Below are positions 46,250 to 55,842 of a DNA stretch of 64,000 bases, in pieces. The translations under genes were made by a program, and so were the position numbers. The number at the start of each line of letters is the position of its first letter. The stretch's first letter is position 1. The DNA comes from Pseudomonas viridiflava (GTDB lineage Bacteria; Pseudomonadota; Gammaproteobacteria; Pseudomonadales; Pseudomonadaceae): NCBI RefSeq assembly GCF_900573885.1, contig NZ_UPSE01000073.1, forward strand, positions 62,001 to 126,000. The letters are read 5' to 3'. The notes under the pieces are model-generated. The model was not told the origin of the DNA. It saw only the letters and a list, made by a program, of their open reading frames with translations, and made no database searches.

Positions 46250-46954
46250 TTAAAAGCGGAACACTTCGGTTTGCTGACGAACCGGCGCGGCCTTCGGTAT
46301 TTGCGGCGGCTCGGGTGTTTTCGCCGGGGTAGGAACGGCTGCCGGCTTGCGCGTTTCTTCGGCGATCGGTTGCTCCGACATCGGCTTGATCGCCGTCGCC
46401 AGCTGCTCGGCCAAACGGCGCAAAACAACACTCTGGGCGCGAACCTGATCAGCCGAACCGCCCAGATGGGGTTCTTCGATATGAATCAGGCGACTGTCGC
46501 GCAACTGACCGCGACGGTCCAGCAAGCGCCACTGGGCATCAAGTACCGCCGGCTGCAGCGGGCCGGAGTCCATGCGGCTGATGGTCAGTTCCACTTGCAC
46601 GTCCGGCACAAAACCAGCGCCTCCGGGCGCCAGTACCAAGCGTTGCGTTTCCAGGCGCGAAGCCAGTTGGCGCAGCAACACCTGATCGATATCGGCACCC
46701 AGCGCTCCGGCCCAGCGGGCTTCGGTGGCTGGCGTCAGGCTGCCGTCCTGATGGCGTTGCAGCAGGGTGGGTTGTTGCAGGTAGTCGGCAATGGACACCG
46801 GCCCCAGCAGTACCGCGACGCCTTTGTTGGCGACGGGCATTTTCGGGTTGCCGCTGTCGAGCTGGTACAACGTCACAGGTTGCTGAGCGACGCAGCCGAC
46901 CATGCTCAACAGGCTGGTCAGTAACAGCAGCGAGGGAATTCGCAACGAAATCAT
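46250..46954 (-). CDS. PqiC/ABC-transport auxiliary lipoprotein family protein
   Basis: A 234-residue lipoprotein with lipobox SMVGC at about residue 21. The body (TLYQLDSGNP, GPVSIADYLQQPTLLQRHQD, RLVLAP) matches the ABC_trans_aux/PqiC domain, which works with MCE-type lipid transport systems. The last ~45 residues are proline- and alanine-rich and probably disordered. No mlaFED or pqiAB partner is in the window. It is upstream of nothing on its strand; parC lies 210 bases away with a hairpin in between. Confidence 0.78.
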   Translation of the reverse strand: MISLRIPSLLLLTSLLSMVGCVAQQPVTLYQLDSGNPKMPVANKGVAVLLGPVSIADYLQQPTLLQRHQDGSLTPATEARWAGALGADIDQVLLRQLASRLETQRLVLAPGGAGFVPDVQVELTISRMDSGPLQPAVLDAQWRLLDRRGQLRDSRLIHIEEPHLGGSADQVRAQSVVLRRLAEQLATAIKPMSEQPIAEETRKPAAVPTPAKTPEPPQIPKAAPVRQQTEVFRF

Positions 46955-47124
46955 CTATCTCATCCGGGCAGCGACGCGGGGTCGCTTGCAGTCAGAACAC
47001 TGGGCCAAGGCCGGCTATCATCCGTCAAACCTGCCCGTGACTCCAGCCTTGCGAAGGTTACGGCGTGCTTCGGTGGGCCATACCGAACAGCCTGAAAAGG
47101 CCGAAGCGCGCCGATCTGGCCATG

Positions 47125-47157
47125 AACGGCGCGCATCAAGCGGCAGTGCGCGCCGTT
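47125..47157 (-). terminator. Hairpin after parC
   Basis: A 10-bp perfect stem AACGGCGCGC/GCGCGCCGTT with a 13-base loop lies eight bases beyond the parC stop. There is no T-run in the parC direction, so it may be a weak terminator or a 3' stabiliser. Nothing else is recognisable in 46955-47164. Confidence 0.5.
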
Positions 47158-47164
47158 CGGGCCG

Positions 47165-49417
47165 TTAGCCTTCTACCAGCAATCCATCCACACGCTGGAA
47201 GCCACGAGGCAGTTTGTTGCCGCGACGGCCGCGTTCGCCTTTGTAATGCTCCAGATCATCGGCTTTCAGCGACAGCGTGCGTTTGCCCGCTTGCAGAACC
47301 AGCGTGGCACCGGCAGGCAGCACGGCAAGCCCGGTGACGAACTCTTCTCGGCTGGCGACGCGATCACCCGGCACGCCGATGATCTTGTTGCCCTTGCCTT
47401 TGCCCAGTTGCGGCAAGTCGGCGACTTTGAACAGCAACAGGCGGCCTTCGGTGGTCACCGCTGCCAGCCAGTCTTCCTCACGGTTGGCCACCGGCTGCGG
47501 CAGCAGCACTTTGGCGCCGTTGGGCAGGCTGAGCAGGGCTTTACCGGCCTTGTTCTTGGCTTGCAGGTCTTCACCTTTCACCACGAAGCCGTAGCCGGCG
47601 TCCGAGGCGATCACGAACAGCGCGTCGTCGTCCGGCAGCAGCACGCATTCAAACGTGGCGCCTGGTGGTGGCGTCAGGCGGCCGGTCAGCGGTTCGCCCT
47701 GGCCGCGGGCCGACGGCAACGAGTGCGCGGCCAGCGAGTAGCTGCGTCCGGTCGAGTCGATAAACACCGCGTACTGGTTCGAGCGCCCCGGTGCCGAGGC
47801 TTTGAATTCGTCGCCGGCTTTGTAGGAGAGCGAAGTGGCGTCGATGTCGTGACCTTTGGCGCAGCGCACCCAGCCTTTTTCCGACACCACCACGGTCACC
47901 GGCTCGGTTGGCATCAGCTCGGTTTCCGACAGCGCTTTGGCTTCGGCACGCGCCACGATGGGCGAACGGCGATTGTCGCCATAGGTTTCGGCGTCGGCGA
48001 TCAGCTCGGTGCGCACCAGTTTGCGCAGTTTGCTTTCGCTGCCCAGCAAGGCTTGCAGCTTGGCTTGTTCCTTGGCGAGTTCTTCCTGTTCGCCACGGAT
48101 TTTCATTTCTTCCAGCCGCGCCAGTTGGCGCAGGCGGGTGTCGAGGATGTAGTCGGCCTGGATGTCGGTGAGCGCAAAGCGCTCCATCAGCACCGACTTG
48201 GGGTGCTCCTCGGTGCGGATGATATGAATGACTTCATCCAGGTTGAGGAAGGCAATCAGCAAGCCGTCCAACAGGTGCAGGCGGCGCTCGACTTTATCCA
48301 GGCGAAATTGCAGGCGGCGGCGCACGGTGCCGATACGGAACACCAGCCATTCACTGAGCAGGTCGCGCAGGTTTTTCACCTGCGGTTTGCCGTCCAGGCC
48401 AATGATGTTGATGTTTACCCGGTAGCTGGATTCCAGCTCGGTGGTGGCGAACAGGTGTTGCATCAGCTCGTCGGCATCCACGCGGTTGGAGCGCGGAATG
48501 ATGACGATGCGGCACGGGTGTTCGTGGTCCGACTCATCGCGCAGGTCGGCGACCATCGGCAGTTTTTTCGCCTGCATCTGGCCGGCGATCTGCTCCAGCA
48601 CTTTGGCGCCGGACACTTGATGCGGCAGTGCGGTGATAACAATGTCGCCGTCTTCCACACGGTACACGGCGCGCATGCGCACCGAGCCTTTGCCGGTTTC
48701 GTAAATCTTCAGCAGGTCGGCGCGCGGGGTGATCACTTCCGCTTCGGTCGGGTAGTCCGGGCCGAGTACGTGTTCGCAGAGTTCTTCCACCGTTGCCTTC
48801 GGCTCATCGAGCAGGCGAACGCAGGCGCTCGCGACTTCCCGCAGGTTGTGCGGCGGCACGTCGGTGGCCATGCCCACGGCAATGCCCGTGGTGCCGTTGA
48901 GCAGCAGGTTCGGCAAGCGCGCGGGCAATACGGCGGGTTCGTCGAGGGTGCCATCAAAGTTCGGAACCCAGTCGGCGGTGCCTTGACCCAGTTCGGTGAG
49001 CAGCACTTCGGAATAACGCGACAGGCGCGCTTCGGTGTAGCGCATGGCCGCGAAGGACTTGGGATCATCCGGCGCGCCCCAGTTGCCCTGGCCGTCGACC
49101 AGTGTGTAGCGGTAGCTGAATGGCTGGGCCATCAGCACCATGGCTTCGTAGCACGCCGAGTCGCCGTGGGGGTGGAACTTACCCAGCACGTCACCGACGG
49201 TACGCGCCGATTTCTTGTGTTTGGAATCGGCGTCCAGGCCCAGCTCGCTCATGGCGTAGATGATGCGGCGCTGTACCGGCTTGAGGCCGTCGCCAATGTG
49301 CGGCAGCGCGCGGTCCATGATTACGTACATGGAATAGTTGAGGTAGGCCTGCTCGGTGAAGTCGGCCAGGGAGCGCCGCTCCACGCCGTCCAGGCTCAGG
49401 TCTAGAGAGTCGCTCAT
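47165..49417 (-). CDS. parC: DNA topoisomerase IV subunit A ParC
   Basis: The DNA-cutting subunit of topoisomerase IV, which unlinks daughter chromosomes. It has 750 residues. Catalytic Tyr127 is in [11 protein letters not shown]. The quinolone-determining region reads [12 protein letters not shown], with Ser87 and Glu91 in the usual susceptible state. The C-terminal part is the beta-propeller DNA-wrapping domain. It is 7 bases downstream of the retropepsin-like gene in what looks like one operon with parE. Confidence 0.97.
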   Translation of the reverse strand: MSDSLDLSLDGVERRSLADFTEQAYLNYSMYVIMDRALPHIGDGLKPVQRRIIYAMSELGLDADSKHKKSARTVGDVLGKFHPHGDSACYEAMVLMAQPFSYRYTLVDGQGNWGAPDDPKSFAAMRYTEARLSRYSEVLLTELGQGTADWVPNFDGTLDEPAVLPARLPNLLLNGTTGIAVGMATDVPPHNLREVASACVRLLDEPKATVEELCEHVLGPDYPTEAEVITPRADLLKIYETGKGSVRMRAVYRVEDGDIVITALPHQVSGAKVLEQIAGQMQAKKLPMVADLRDESDHEHPCRIVIIPRSNRVDADELMQHLFATTELESSYRVNINIIGLDGKPQVKNLRDLLSEWLVFRIGTVRRRLQFRLDKVERRLHLLDGLLIAFLNLDEVIHIIRTEEHPKSVLMERFALTDIQADYILDTRLRQLARLEEMKIRGEQEELAKEQAKLQALLGSESKLRKLVRTELIADAETYGDNRRSPIVARAEAKALSETELMPTEPVTVVVSEKGWVRCAKGHDIDATSLSYKAGDEFKASAPGRSNQYAVFIDSTGRSYSLAAHSLPSARGQGEPLTGRLTPPPGATFECVLLPDDDALFVIASDAGYGFVVKGEDLQAKNKAGKALLSLPNGAKVLLPQPVANREEDWLAAVTTEGRLLLFKVADLPQLGKGKGNKIIGVPGDRVASREEFVTGLAVLPAGATLVLQAGKRTLSLKADDLEHYKGERGRRGNKLPRGFQRVDGLLVEG

Positions 49418-49424
49418 GCGTGCC

Positions 49425-49949
49425 TCATTGTGTGGTCGTCTGGCGCAGCACCAGGGTGCCGTCGCGCTGGGTGAATTCCAGTTGTTTGAGCGCGCTCATG
49501 CCGAGCAGCACTTCGTCGCCCTGCATGCCGGGCGCCACCAGGGCGCGCACGTTGTGCAGGACGATCTCGCCCAGTTGCAGGCTTTCGATTCTTGTGCGGT
49601 AGCCGGTGCTCATGCCGTTGGCAGTGCTTACGGTTACCGGCGCGCCACGTTCCAGCTTCAGGCGCTCGGCCATTTCGCCGGGAATTGCCACGTCGGTGGC
49701 GCCGGTGTCGAGCATAAACAGCACGGTGTTGCCGTTAATGGCGCCAGTCGAAACAAAGTGGCCTTGCCCGTTTCCGGCCAGCCGAACTTCGATATAACCC
49801 TGGCCATGGGACGAGGTTGGCACCTGATTGGGGTTGTGTTGTTTGTCTTCCCACGCGCCGAAGAAATGCGTGGCCAACGCCAGCCCGGCGCCCCAGAACA
49901 ACACCCACATCACCCGGCCCGCGCGGCGCCCGACGGTTTGCCCGGTCAC
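49425..49949 (-). CDS. Retropepsin-like aspartic protease, TIGR02281-type
   Basis: A 174-residue membrane-anchored protein. One helix near the N-terminus ([19 protein letters not shown]) is followed by a clan AA aspartic protease domain with the catalytic [28 protein letters not shown] near the end is the second conserved block. The GTG at 49949 overlaps the previous stop (GTGA) and gives the normal family length; the frame is open further upstream only through the preceding gene. The location between parE and parC is conserved in Pseudomonas, but no link to topoisomerase function is known. Confidence 0.85.
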   Translation of the reverse strand: MTGQTVGRRAGRVMWVLFWGAGLALATHFFGAWEDKQHNPNQVPTSSHGQGYIEVRLAGNGQGHFVSTGAINGNTVLFMLDTGATDVAIPGEMAERLKLERGAPVTVSTANGMSTGYRTRIESLQLGEIVLHNVRALVAPGMQGDEVLLGMSALKQLEFTQRDGTLVLRQTTTQ

Positions 49950-51010
49950 TTGGTTGCACTCCAGCCAGCGGCCGGTGCAGCAAAGCGCCAGATAATGGGT
50001 CGGTCTTCGCCATCGCCGCGGGCACTGTTGCCGTTGTCGACGCCGATCCACGCGCCTTTTTCGTCGATGGTCAGCGCTTCCGCCATGCCCCACGGTTCGT
50101 CGTATTTGCGCGCATCGGTCAGCGCCTCGTTGGCGAACGACCAGCATTGTTCGGCTTCGCCGCTGTCCGCGGCGCGACGGCAAATGCGGTGCGTCAGGCG
50201 CTCCAGGGTATACAGGTGGTTTTTGTACAGCGCGACATCGCCGAAATCCTTGGGCATGCGCTTGCTGCCCATTTGCGGCGGCGGCAACTCGTCGCCGCCC
50301 TCGCTCATCAGCACACAGCCGCCGGCGCATTTCCAGCTGCCGTCAATCTTGTGCAGCACCAGCAAGCCCCGGCGTTCGCGCTCGGCCGCGAGCCACAAAC
50401 GTTCACCCTTGGCATCGACCACCAAGCCTTCAAACAGCGCATTGAAGTGCAGCAGCATGCCGCTGGCGCGTGCCTGACGGACCATGCCCGGGGGCAGGTT
50501 CAGCCATTCGCCGGTGCCGGCCGGTGGAATCATCAGAACGGCAGAAGCCGCTTCGCTGACCAAATACCGGTTGCCCTTGGCATCGCAGCTGAGGCCTTCG
50601 AAATCCAGCGCGCCGCCGCGGGTCAGGCTGGCGAGCCAGTTGCGCACGCGCGTGCCCCACGGCAGCGGGCTCTGCGGCGCAGGGGGCGCCTCGAACATTT
50701 CCACGTCGGCCTGGAACACGGCGCCTTTGCTGGTGAGGCGGTAGATGCGGTCGTCATCACGGTCCGAAACGGTCCACAACGCATCGCCGCACCATGCCAG
50801 GCCAGACAGATTGCCGGTGGGCATGCCGTCTACGGCCTGTTCGCTGAGCAATTTCAGCTCTTCGAAAGGCGGTTTGGGCGCTGGTGCCTGCTCCGGTTCC
50901 GCGGCATCCATGGCCACCACTGGCTGCGGCCTGGCGGCCGCTGGCGGGGGCGGGGTCTGGGCGAGTACGGGAGCAGCTATCAGCAGCAGGGCCGCGAACA
51001 GCTGGCGCAT
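49946..51010 (-). CDS. Exported phytase-esterase-like beta-propeller protein
   Basis: A 354-residue protein with signal peptide MRQLFAALLLIAAPVLAQ and a proline/alanine-rich linker (to ~48). The body fits the esterase-like activity of phytase family: NLSGLAWCGDALWTVSDRDD, DFEGLSCDAKGNRYLVSEA, and EALTIDEKGAWIGVDNGN. The enzymatic role is unproven. Its start overlaps the parE stop by one base (TGATG) and its stop overlaps the protease start, so both neighbours are translationally coupled. Confidence 0.8.
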   Translation of the reverse strand: MRQLFAALLLIAAPVLAQTPPPPAAARPQPVVAMDAAEPEQAPAPKPPFEELKLLSEQAVDGMPTGNLSGLAWCGDALWTVSDRDDDRIYRLTSKGAVFQADVEMFEAPPAPQSPLPWGTRVRNWLASLTRGGALDFEGLSCDAKGNRYLVSEAASAVLMIPPAGTGEWLNLPPGMVRQARASGMLLHFNALFEGLVVDAKGERLWLAAERERRGLLVLHKIDGSWKCAGGCVLMSEGGDELPPPQMGSKRMPKDFGDVALYKNHLYTLERLTHRICRRAADSGEAEQCWSFANEALTDARKYDEPWGMAEALTIDEKGAWIGVDNGNSARGDGEDRPIIWRFAAPAAGWSATK

Positions 51011-52914
51011 CAGGCCAGCACCTCGGCCAGGTCGCCTTTGGATTCCAGCCAGGTTTTGCGGTCGCCTGCGCGCTTTTTCGCCAACAGCATGTCCATCAAT
51101 TCGTGCGTCAGCTCGAAGTCCTCCAGGGTCAACTGCACCAGGCGGCGCGTGTTGGGGTCCATGGTGGTTTCGCGCAGCTGCGGCGGGTTCATTTCACCCA
51201 GACCTTTAAAGCGCGTGACCTGCGGCTTGCCCCGTTTTTTCTCGGCCACCAGACGGTCGAGAATGCCGTCGCGCTCGGCTTCATCCAGGGCGTAGTAAAT
51301 CTCTTTGCCCAGGTCGATGCGGTACAGCGGCGGCATGGCGACATACACGTGGCCGGCATCGACCAGCGCGCGGAAGTGCCGCACGAACAGGGCGCACAGC
51401 AAGGTGGCGATGTGCAGGCCGTCGGAGTCGGCGTCGGCAAGGATGCAAATTTTGCCGTAGCGCAGTTGGGAAAGGTCGGCCGCGCCCGGGTCTACGCCAA
51501 TGGCTACGGCAATGTTGTGCACTTCCTGGCTGGCCAGCACTTCGCCGCCGTCCACTTCCCAGGTGTTCAGAATCTTGCCGCGCAGGGGAAGAATGGCCTG
51601 GAATTCTTTATCTCGTGCTTGCTTGGCCGAACCGCCGGCGGAATCACCTTCCACCAGAAACAGTTCGGAGCGCATCGGGTCCTGGCCGGCGCAATCGGCC
51701 AGCTTGCCGGGCAGCGCCGGGCCTTGGGTGATGCGTTTGCGTTCGACTTTCTTGCCGGCTTTCAGGCGGCGGCCGGCGTTGCTGATGGCCAATTCCGCCA
51801 ATTGCAGGCCGAGCTCCGGGTGCTGGTTCAGCCACAGGCTGAAGGCATCTTTGACCACGCCGGAAACAAAGGCCGAGGCCTCACGGGAGGACAGGCGCTC
51901 TTTGGTCTGCCCAGAGAATTGCGGCTCCTGCATTTTCATCGACAGCACAAAAGCGATGCGTTCCCACACGTCTTCCGGCGCCAGCTTCACGCCACGGGGT
52001 AGCAGGCTACGGAATTCGCAGAATTCGCGCATGGCATCCAGCAGGCCTTGGCGCAGGCCGTTTACATGGGTGCCGCCTTGGGCGGTAGGAATGAGGTTGA
52101 CGTAGCTTTCCTGCACGCTTTCGCCACCTTCGGGCAGCCATAGCAGGGCCCAGTCGACGGCTTCTTTATTACCGGCCAGACTGCCGCAGAACGGCTCGTT
52201 GGGCAGACGCTCAACCTCGGCGACCGAGTCGGCCAGGTATGAACGCAAACCGTCTTCGTAGAACCATTCAATTTTTTCGCCGCTGGCTTTGTCTTCAAAG
52301 CTCACCGACAGGCCCGGGCACAGCACGGCCTTGGCTTTGAGCACGTGCTTGAGGCGACTGACCGAGAATTTGTGCGAGTCGAAATACTTGGCGTCGGGCC
52401 AGAAGTGCACGCTGGTGCCGGTGTTGCGCTTGCCGACCGTGCCGACGACTTCCAGATCGGTGGCTTTGAAGCCGTCGGCGAAGGTCATGCGGTATTCGTT
52501 GCCGTCGCGCTTAACCCGAACTTCCACGCTGGTGGACAAGGCGTTGACCACCGAGATGCCCACGCCGTGCAAACCACCGGAGAACTGGTAGTTCTTGTTG
52601 GAGAATTTGCCGCCGGCATGCAGCTTGGTCAGGATCAGTTCAACGCCCGGCACGCCTTCTTCCGGGTGGATGTCCACCGGCATGCCGCGACCGTCGTCGC
52701 TCACTTCCAGCGAGTTGTCTTCGTGCAGGATCACCTGCACCGATCTGGCGTGGCCGGCCAGGGCTTCGTCGACGCTGTTGTCGATGACTTCCTGGGCCAG
52801 GTGGTTGGGACGGCTGGTGTCGGTGTACATGCCCGGGCGCTTGCGCACCGGATCGAGGCCGGAAAGGACTTCGATGGCGTCTGCGTTGTAGGAGCTTGAA
52901 CCTTGCTGGGCCAT
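51010..52914 (-). CDS. parE: DNA topoisomerase IV subunit B ParE
   Basis: The ATPase subunit of topoisomerase IV, 634 residues. The GHKL domain starts EVLSGLDPVRKRPGMYTD, with ATP-site DNSVDEALAGH and SDDGRGMPVD. The TOPRIM domain has LFLVEGDSAGGSAKQARD and ILADADSDGLHIATLL. The C-terminal LMDMLLAKKRAGDRKTWLE segment is typical. It is 20 bases downstream of yqiA and leads the operon through two small genes to parC. Confidence 0.97.
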   Translation of the reverse strand: MAQQGSSSYNADAIEVLSGLDPVRKRPGMYTDTSRPNHLAQEVIDNSVDEALAGHARSVQVILHEDNSLEVSDDGRGMPVDIHPEEGVPGVELILTKLHAGGKFSNKNYQFSGGLHGVGISVVNALSTSVEVRVKRDGNEYRMTFADGFKATDLEVVGTVGKRNTGTSVHFWPDAKYFDSHKFSVSRLKHVLKAKAVLCPGLSVSFEDKASGEKIEWFYEDGLRSYLADSVAEVERLPNEPFCGSLAGNKEAVDWALLWLPEGGESVQESYVNLIPTAQGGTHVNGLRQGLLDAMREFCEFRSLLPRGVKLAPEDVWERIAFVLSMKMQEPQFSGQTKERLSSREASAFVSGVVKDAFSLWLNQHPELGLQLAELAISNAGRRLKAGKKVERKRITQGPALPGKLADCAGQDPMRSELFLVEGDSAGGSAKQARDKEFQAILPLRGKILNTWEVDGGEVLASQEVHNIAVAIGVDPGAADLSQLRYGKICILADADSDGLHIATLLCALFVRHFRALVDAGHVYVAMPPLYRIDLGKEIYYALDEAERDGILDRLVAEKKRGKPQVTRFKGLGEMNPPQLRETTMDPNTRRLVQLTLEDFELTHELMDMLLAKKRAGDRKTWLESKGDLAEVLA

Positions 52915-52934
52915 GGGGTCTCGTTCGTCAGTCG

Positions 52935-53552
52935 TTAAATGTCGGAAAAGTCGAAATCGCGCCAGGTGCTCGAGGCAAACCCGGCAAACGCCAGCAAGGC
53001 CGGCAAACGCTCGGCAAAGCCCTGAAAACCATGGTCGCCGCCCGCCTGAATACGCAGTGCGCAGCCCCGGTAGAAGGTCTGGGCGTGCCGATAATCAAGG
53101 GTTTCGTCGGCGGTCTGCAACCACACCTGATAGCGAGCGGGGTCGGCGGGCGCCGGCACTTCCAGTTCGCTCAGGGCGGTGACGTGGTCGAGGGTCAGTT
53201 CCCAGGTTTCGCCGGTGTAATGGTTGGTCTGGGTGCCCAGATGGCCAGCGAACAGGCGGTGAGGGTTGACCGCCGGGTTGATCACCAGCGCCTTCAGGCC
53301 ATGGCGCTCGGCCAGGTGGGTCGCATAGTAGCCGCCAAGGGAGCTGCCGACCAGCGTTGGGCTGCCCAGCTCCATGATCGCTTCCTCCAGCTGCGCCAAG
53401 GCCTGGCGCGGGTGGTGATGCAGCGCGGGCATGCGCACCTGATCGGCCCAGCCGAGGCGCTGCATGACGCCATTCAACTGGCTGCCTTTCTGCGATGCAG
53501 GGGAGCTGTTGAGGCCGTGTATATAAAGAAGGGTAGGGGTGTCGGTCAGCAC
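52935..53552 (-). CDS. yqiA: YqiA-family alpha/beta hydrolase (esterase)
   Basis: A 205-residue cytosolic esterase. The nucleophile elbow is VGSSLGGYYA (Ser), the acid is in TADETLDY, and the His is in AGGDHGFQG. The opening TLLYIHGLNSSPASQKG is family-typical. It is just upstream of parE on the same strand and downstream of cpdA, separated from it by a family A repeat. This gene order (nudF-yqiB-cpdA-yqiA-parE) is also found in E. coli. Confidence 0.92.
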   Translation of the reverse strand: MLTDTPTLLYIHGLNSSPASQKGSQLNGVMQRLGWADQVRMPALHHHPRQALAQLEEAIMELGSPTLVGSSLGGYYATHLAERHGLKALVINPAVNPHRLFAGHLGTQTNHYTGETWELTLDHVTALSELEVPAPADPARYQVWLQTADETLDYRHAQTFYRGCALRIQAGGDHGFQGFAERLPALLAFAGFASSTWRDFDFSDI

Positions 53553-53624
53553 GCGGGCGACTCCATAAAACCGTAGCGGCGCACTTTAGCAAAGATGGTG
53601 TGGGCGTTGGTTGGGTCGTTGTGC

Positions 53625-53713
53625 GTTGGGCTTCTCTTCGTTCACCGCATGCAGACCTGCCCAACCTGCTTCGTTCGGTTTCGTAGGTTGGGTTGAACGA
53701 AGTGAAGCCCAAC
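53625..53713. repeat. Family A palindromic repeat
   Basis: GTTGGGCTTCTCTTCGTTCA and GCCCAACCTGCTTCG face CGTAGGTTGGGTTGAACGAA and GTGAAGCCCAAC. Unlike the other copies, it sits between two genes in tandem (cpdA and yqiA), splitting what is usually a tight operon. Confidence 0.88.
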
Positions 53714-53729
53714 GTGGCTGCTCGCGGCG

Positions 53730-54545
53730 TCAGTAACCCTTGATGGTGTAATCGACCACAAAGTGAATGCCGGTGACGCGGGAAACCCCGGTTTCCAGGC
53801 GACCATCGTCGTGTAGCCGCAACCAGCGGTAGCCGGGGGAGGTGTCGTCGACCTGGAATTCTTCGCTGCCGGGGGCGAATTGCACACAGGTGGACGGCGA
53901 GGCCAGCAGGCGCACGTCGTTGCGCATCTGGTCGAATTCCTGGTGGATGTGCCCCCAGAGAATCGCCCGAACTTGCGGAAAACGGTCGATTACGGCGAAC
54001 AGCTCGTCCGGATTGCGCAGCCCGATGGGCTCCATCCAGCGGCAGCCGATGGACACCGGGTGATGGTGAAAACACACCAGATGGTGACGGTCCGGAGCTT
54101 CGCTCAGCGCATTCACCAGCAGGTTCAGTTGCGCTTCTTCGAGGTAGCCAGGAACGGCGCCGGGAATGGACGAGTCGAGCACGGTGACGCGCCAGTTGCC
54201 TACATCCAGCACCGGCGCCATCAGCTCGGTGCCCACGCAGGCCTGCTGCATCGCCGGCAATTCGTCGTGGTTACCCGGAAACCAGCGCGCAGCGCCGGGC
54301 AGCTCGGCGGTCATTTCTCTGAAGCGGTTATAGGATTCCAGCGTGCCGTCCTGGGAAAGATCGCCAGTGGCGAGCATCAGGTCGATATGCGGCTGCTCGC
54401 GCTGCACCCGCTCGATGACTTTTTCCAGGCTGTGACGGGTATCCATGCCCAGCAGTTTGCCGTCCGCTTCTGCAAATAGATGGCTGTCGGACAGCTGCAC
54501 CAGCAGCACCGACGAATCAGCAGAGTTAATGGACGAGCTCGGCAA
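53730..54545 (-). CDS. cpdA: 3',5'-cyclic-AMP phosphodiesterase CpdA
   Basis: Hydrolyses cAMP and so tempers CRP/Vfr signalling. It has 271 residues of the class III (metallophosphatase) type. All motifs are present: QLSDSHLF, ATGDLSQDG, FPGNHDE, VCFHHHPVS and LWGHIHQEF. GGAGA precedes the ATG. An unusual 236-base gap separates it from the upstream DUF1249 gene. Confidence 0.95.
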   Translation of the reverse strand: MPSSSINSADSSVLLVQLSDSHLFAEADGKLLGMDTRHSLEKVIERVQREQPHIDLMLATGDLSQDGTLESYNRFREMTAELPGAARWFPGNHDELPAMQQACVGTELMAPVLDVGNWRVTVLDSSIPGAVPGYLEEAQLNLLVNALSEAPDRHHLVCFHHHPVSIGCRWMEPIGLRNPDELFAVIDRFPQVRAILWGHIHQEFDQMRNDVRLLASPSTCVQFAPGSEEFQVDDTSPGYRWLRLHDDGRLETGVSRVTGIHFVVDYTIKGY

Positions 54546-54693
54546 GGCCGTCTCCTTGAGCGGTTTGGTGAGAATTATGATTGTTTAGCACGCTACCGGT
54601 AAAGGCGGGATGTGGACATGGATCACACTTAAGCGGCCTGGTAGAGCGAAAGTTCTCTTTCGGGAACGCCACTGCGTGACGGCCGTGCAAGGC

Positions 54694-54751
54694 AAAAACG
54701 GCTGAGTAAGCGCAGTTGGCTGTAGCCAATGAGCATTGGGAAACCGTTTTT
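54694..54751. repeat. Hairpin-rich spacer between DUF1249 gene and cpdA
   Basis: AAAAACGG (54694) and CCGTTTTT (54744) form the outer stem; TTGGCT/AGCCAA (54716-54729) forms an inner stem with a two-base loop. It lies in a 236-base gap (54546-54781) that holds no gene and may be another interspersed element or a terminator. Confidence 0.55.
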
Positions 54752-54781
54752 AACGCCGCATGAGCTAAACGCAGGGACGTT

Positions 54782-55234
54782 CTACCGCACAGGTTCCAGT
54801 TCGTGACCGCAAGCCAGGCAATGACTGAGCCATTCGCCGAGGAACAGGTTCAACTGGGTTTTCTCATCCGGCTGGTGCATCGCTGCATTGGGGTACGCGT
54901 AAATGCTGCGAAAGCGCCGCGCATTCTCGGCGCTCACCACTTCGGCCATACGTGCGTCGTGGTAAACCCGCACTTCGAGCCGTGGAATCGGTAGCCACGG
55001 CAAGCTGTGTTCCTGCCGGACCTGCAACGTGGTGGTGTAGGGGCACGCCTCCAGCACGTCCAGCGCCAGCACGCCCAGCAAGCGCTCGCCCTGACTCAAC
55101 GCCACGCGCCGCGAGCCACGCTCGTCGCGCATGGCCGGCAGCAGCCGCATCAGCCGCGCGTAGTTGGCCTCGCAGGCGGCTTGCAGTTCGATCAGGTCGA
55201 CGCGGTAGCGGTCGCGCAGCAGGGTTACGCCCAC
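54782..55234 (-). CDS. yqiB: DUF1249 family protein (YqiB-like)
   Basis: A 150-residue cytosolic protein of the uncharacterised DUF1249 family. The pattern ELQAACEANYARLMRLLP, LEVRVYHDARMAEV and AMHQPDEKTQLNLFLGEWL is typical. No catalytic motif is known. It overlaps the nudF stop by ten bases, keeping the conserved nudF-yqiB pairing. Confidence 0.9.
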   Translation of the reverse strand: MGVTLLRDRYRVDLIELQAACEANYARLMRLLPAMRDERGSRRVALSQGERLLGVLALDVLEACPYTTTLQVRQEHSLPWLPIPRLEVRVYHDARMAEVVSAENARRFRSIYAYPNAAMHQPDEKTQLNLFLGEWLSHCLACGHELEPVR

Positions 55235-55842
55235 ATTCCCCTCACTTCAGCACGGTTGAGTGCCAGCCATTGAATGGCAATGATGCTTGCCGCGTTATAA
55301 ATCCGCCCGTCACGAACCGCCGCCAGGGCGTCTTCGAAGGGCATTACGTGCACGCGAATGTCTTCGCCTTCCTCTTCCAGGCCATGCACGCCGCCGGCAC
55401 CGGTGCTGTCGCAGCGGCCCACGTAGAGGTGCACTTTTTCATCGGAACCGCCCGGCGACGGAAAGTACGAGGGCAGGGGCCACAGGGCGCCCAGTTCCAG
55501 ATTGGCTTCTTCCACCGCTTCACGGCGGGCGACTTCTTCGGGCTGCTCGTCTTTGTCGATCAACCCGGCCACCAGTTCCAGCAGCCAGGGGTTGACGCCT
55601 TTGGTCATGGCGCCGACGCGAAATTGTTCGATCAGCACCACGTTGTCGGCTTTGGGGTCGTACGGCAGTACGCACACGGCGTCGTGGCGCACGAATAATT
55701 CACGGCTGATTTTCGGGCCCATCTCGCCGGAGAACTGGCGGTGGCGCAGGTGCAGGCGGTCGACTTTGTAGAAACCCGTGAAGCAGTTTTCCCGCTCAAT
55801 GATTTCTACGTCTTCCGGGCCTGGCGTGAAGGTCTTGGTCAT
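55225..55842 (-). CDS. nudF: ADP-ribose diphosphatase NudF
   Basis: Hydrolyses ADP-ribose to AMP and ribose 5-phosphate. It has 205 residues. The Nudix box is intact in spacing: Gly in ELVAGLIDKDE, then REAVEEANLEL; the usual Gly of EExG is Asn. It is first in the nudF-yqiB run. Confidence 0.93.
   Translation of the reverse strand: MTKTFTPGPEDVEIIERENCFTGFYKVDRLHLRHRQFSGEMGPKISRELFVRHDAVCVLPYDPKADNVVLIEQFRVGAMTKGVNPWLLELVAGLIDKDEQPEEVARREAVEEANLELGALWPLPSYFPSPGGSDEKVHLYVGRCDSTGAGGVHGLEEEGEDIRVHVMPFEDALAAVRDGRIYNAASIIAIQWLALNRAEVRGMWA

Noticed and set aside
47246..49405. 719-residue open frame antisense to parC
   Set aside because: Shadow of parC codon bias; no domain or start-site support.
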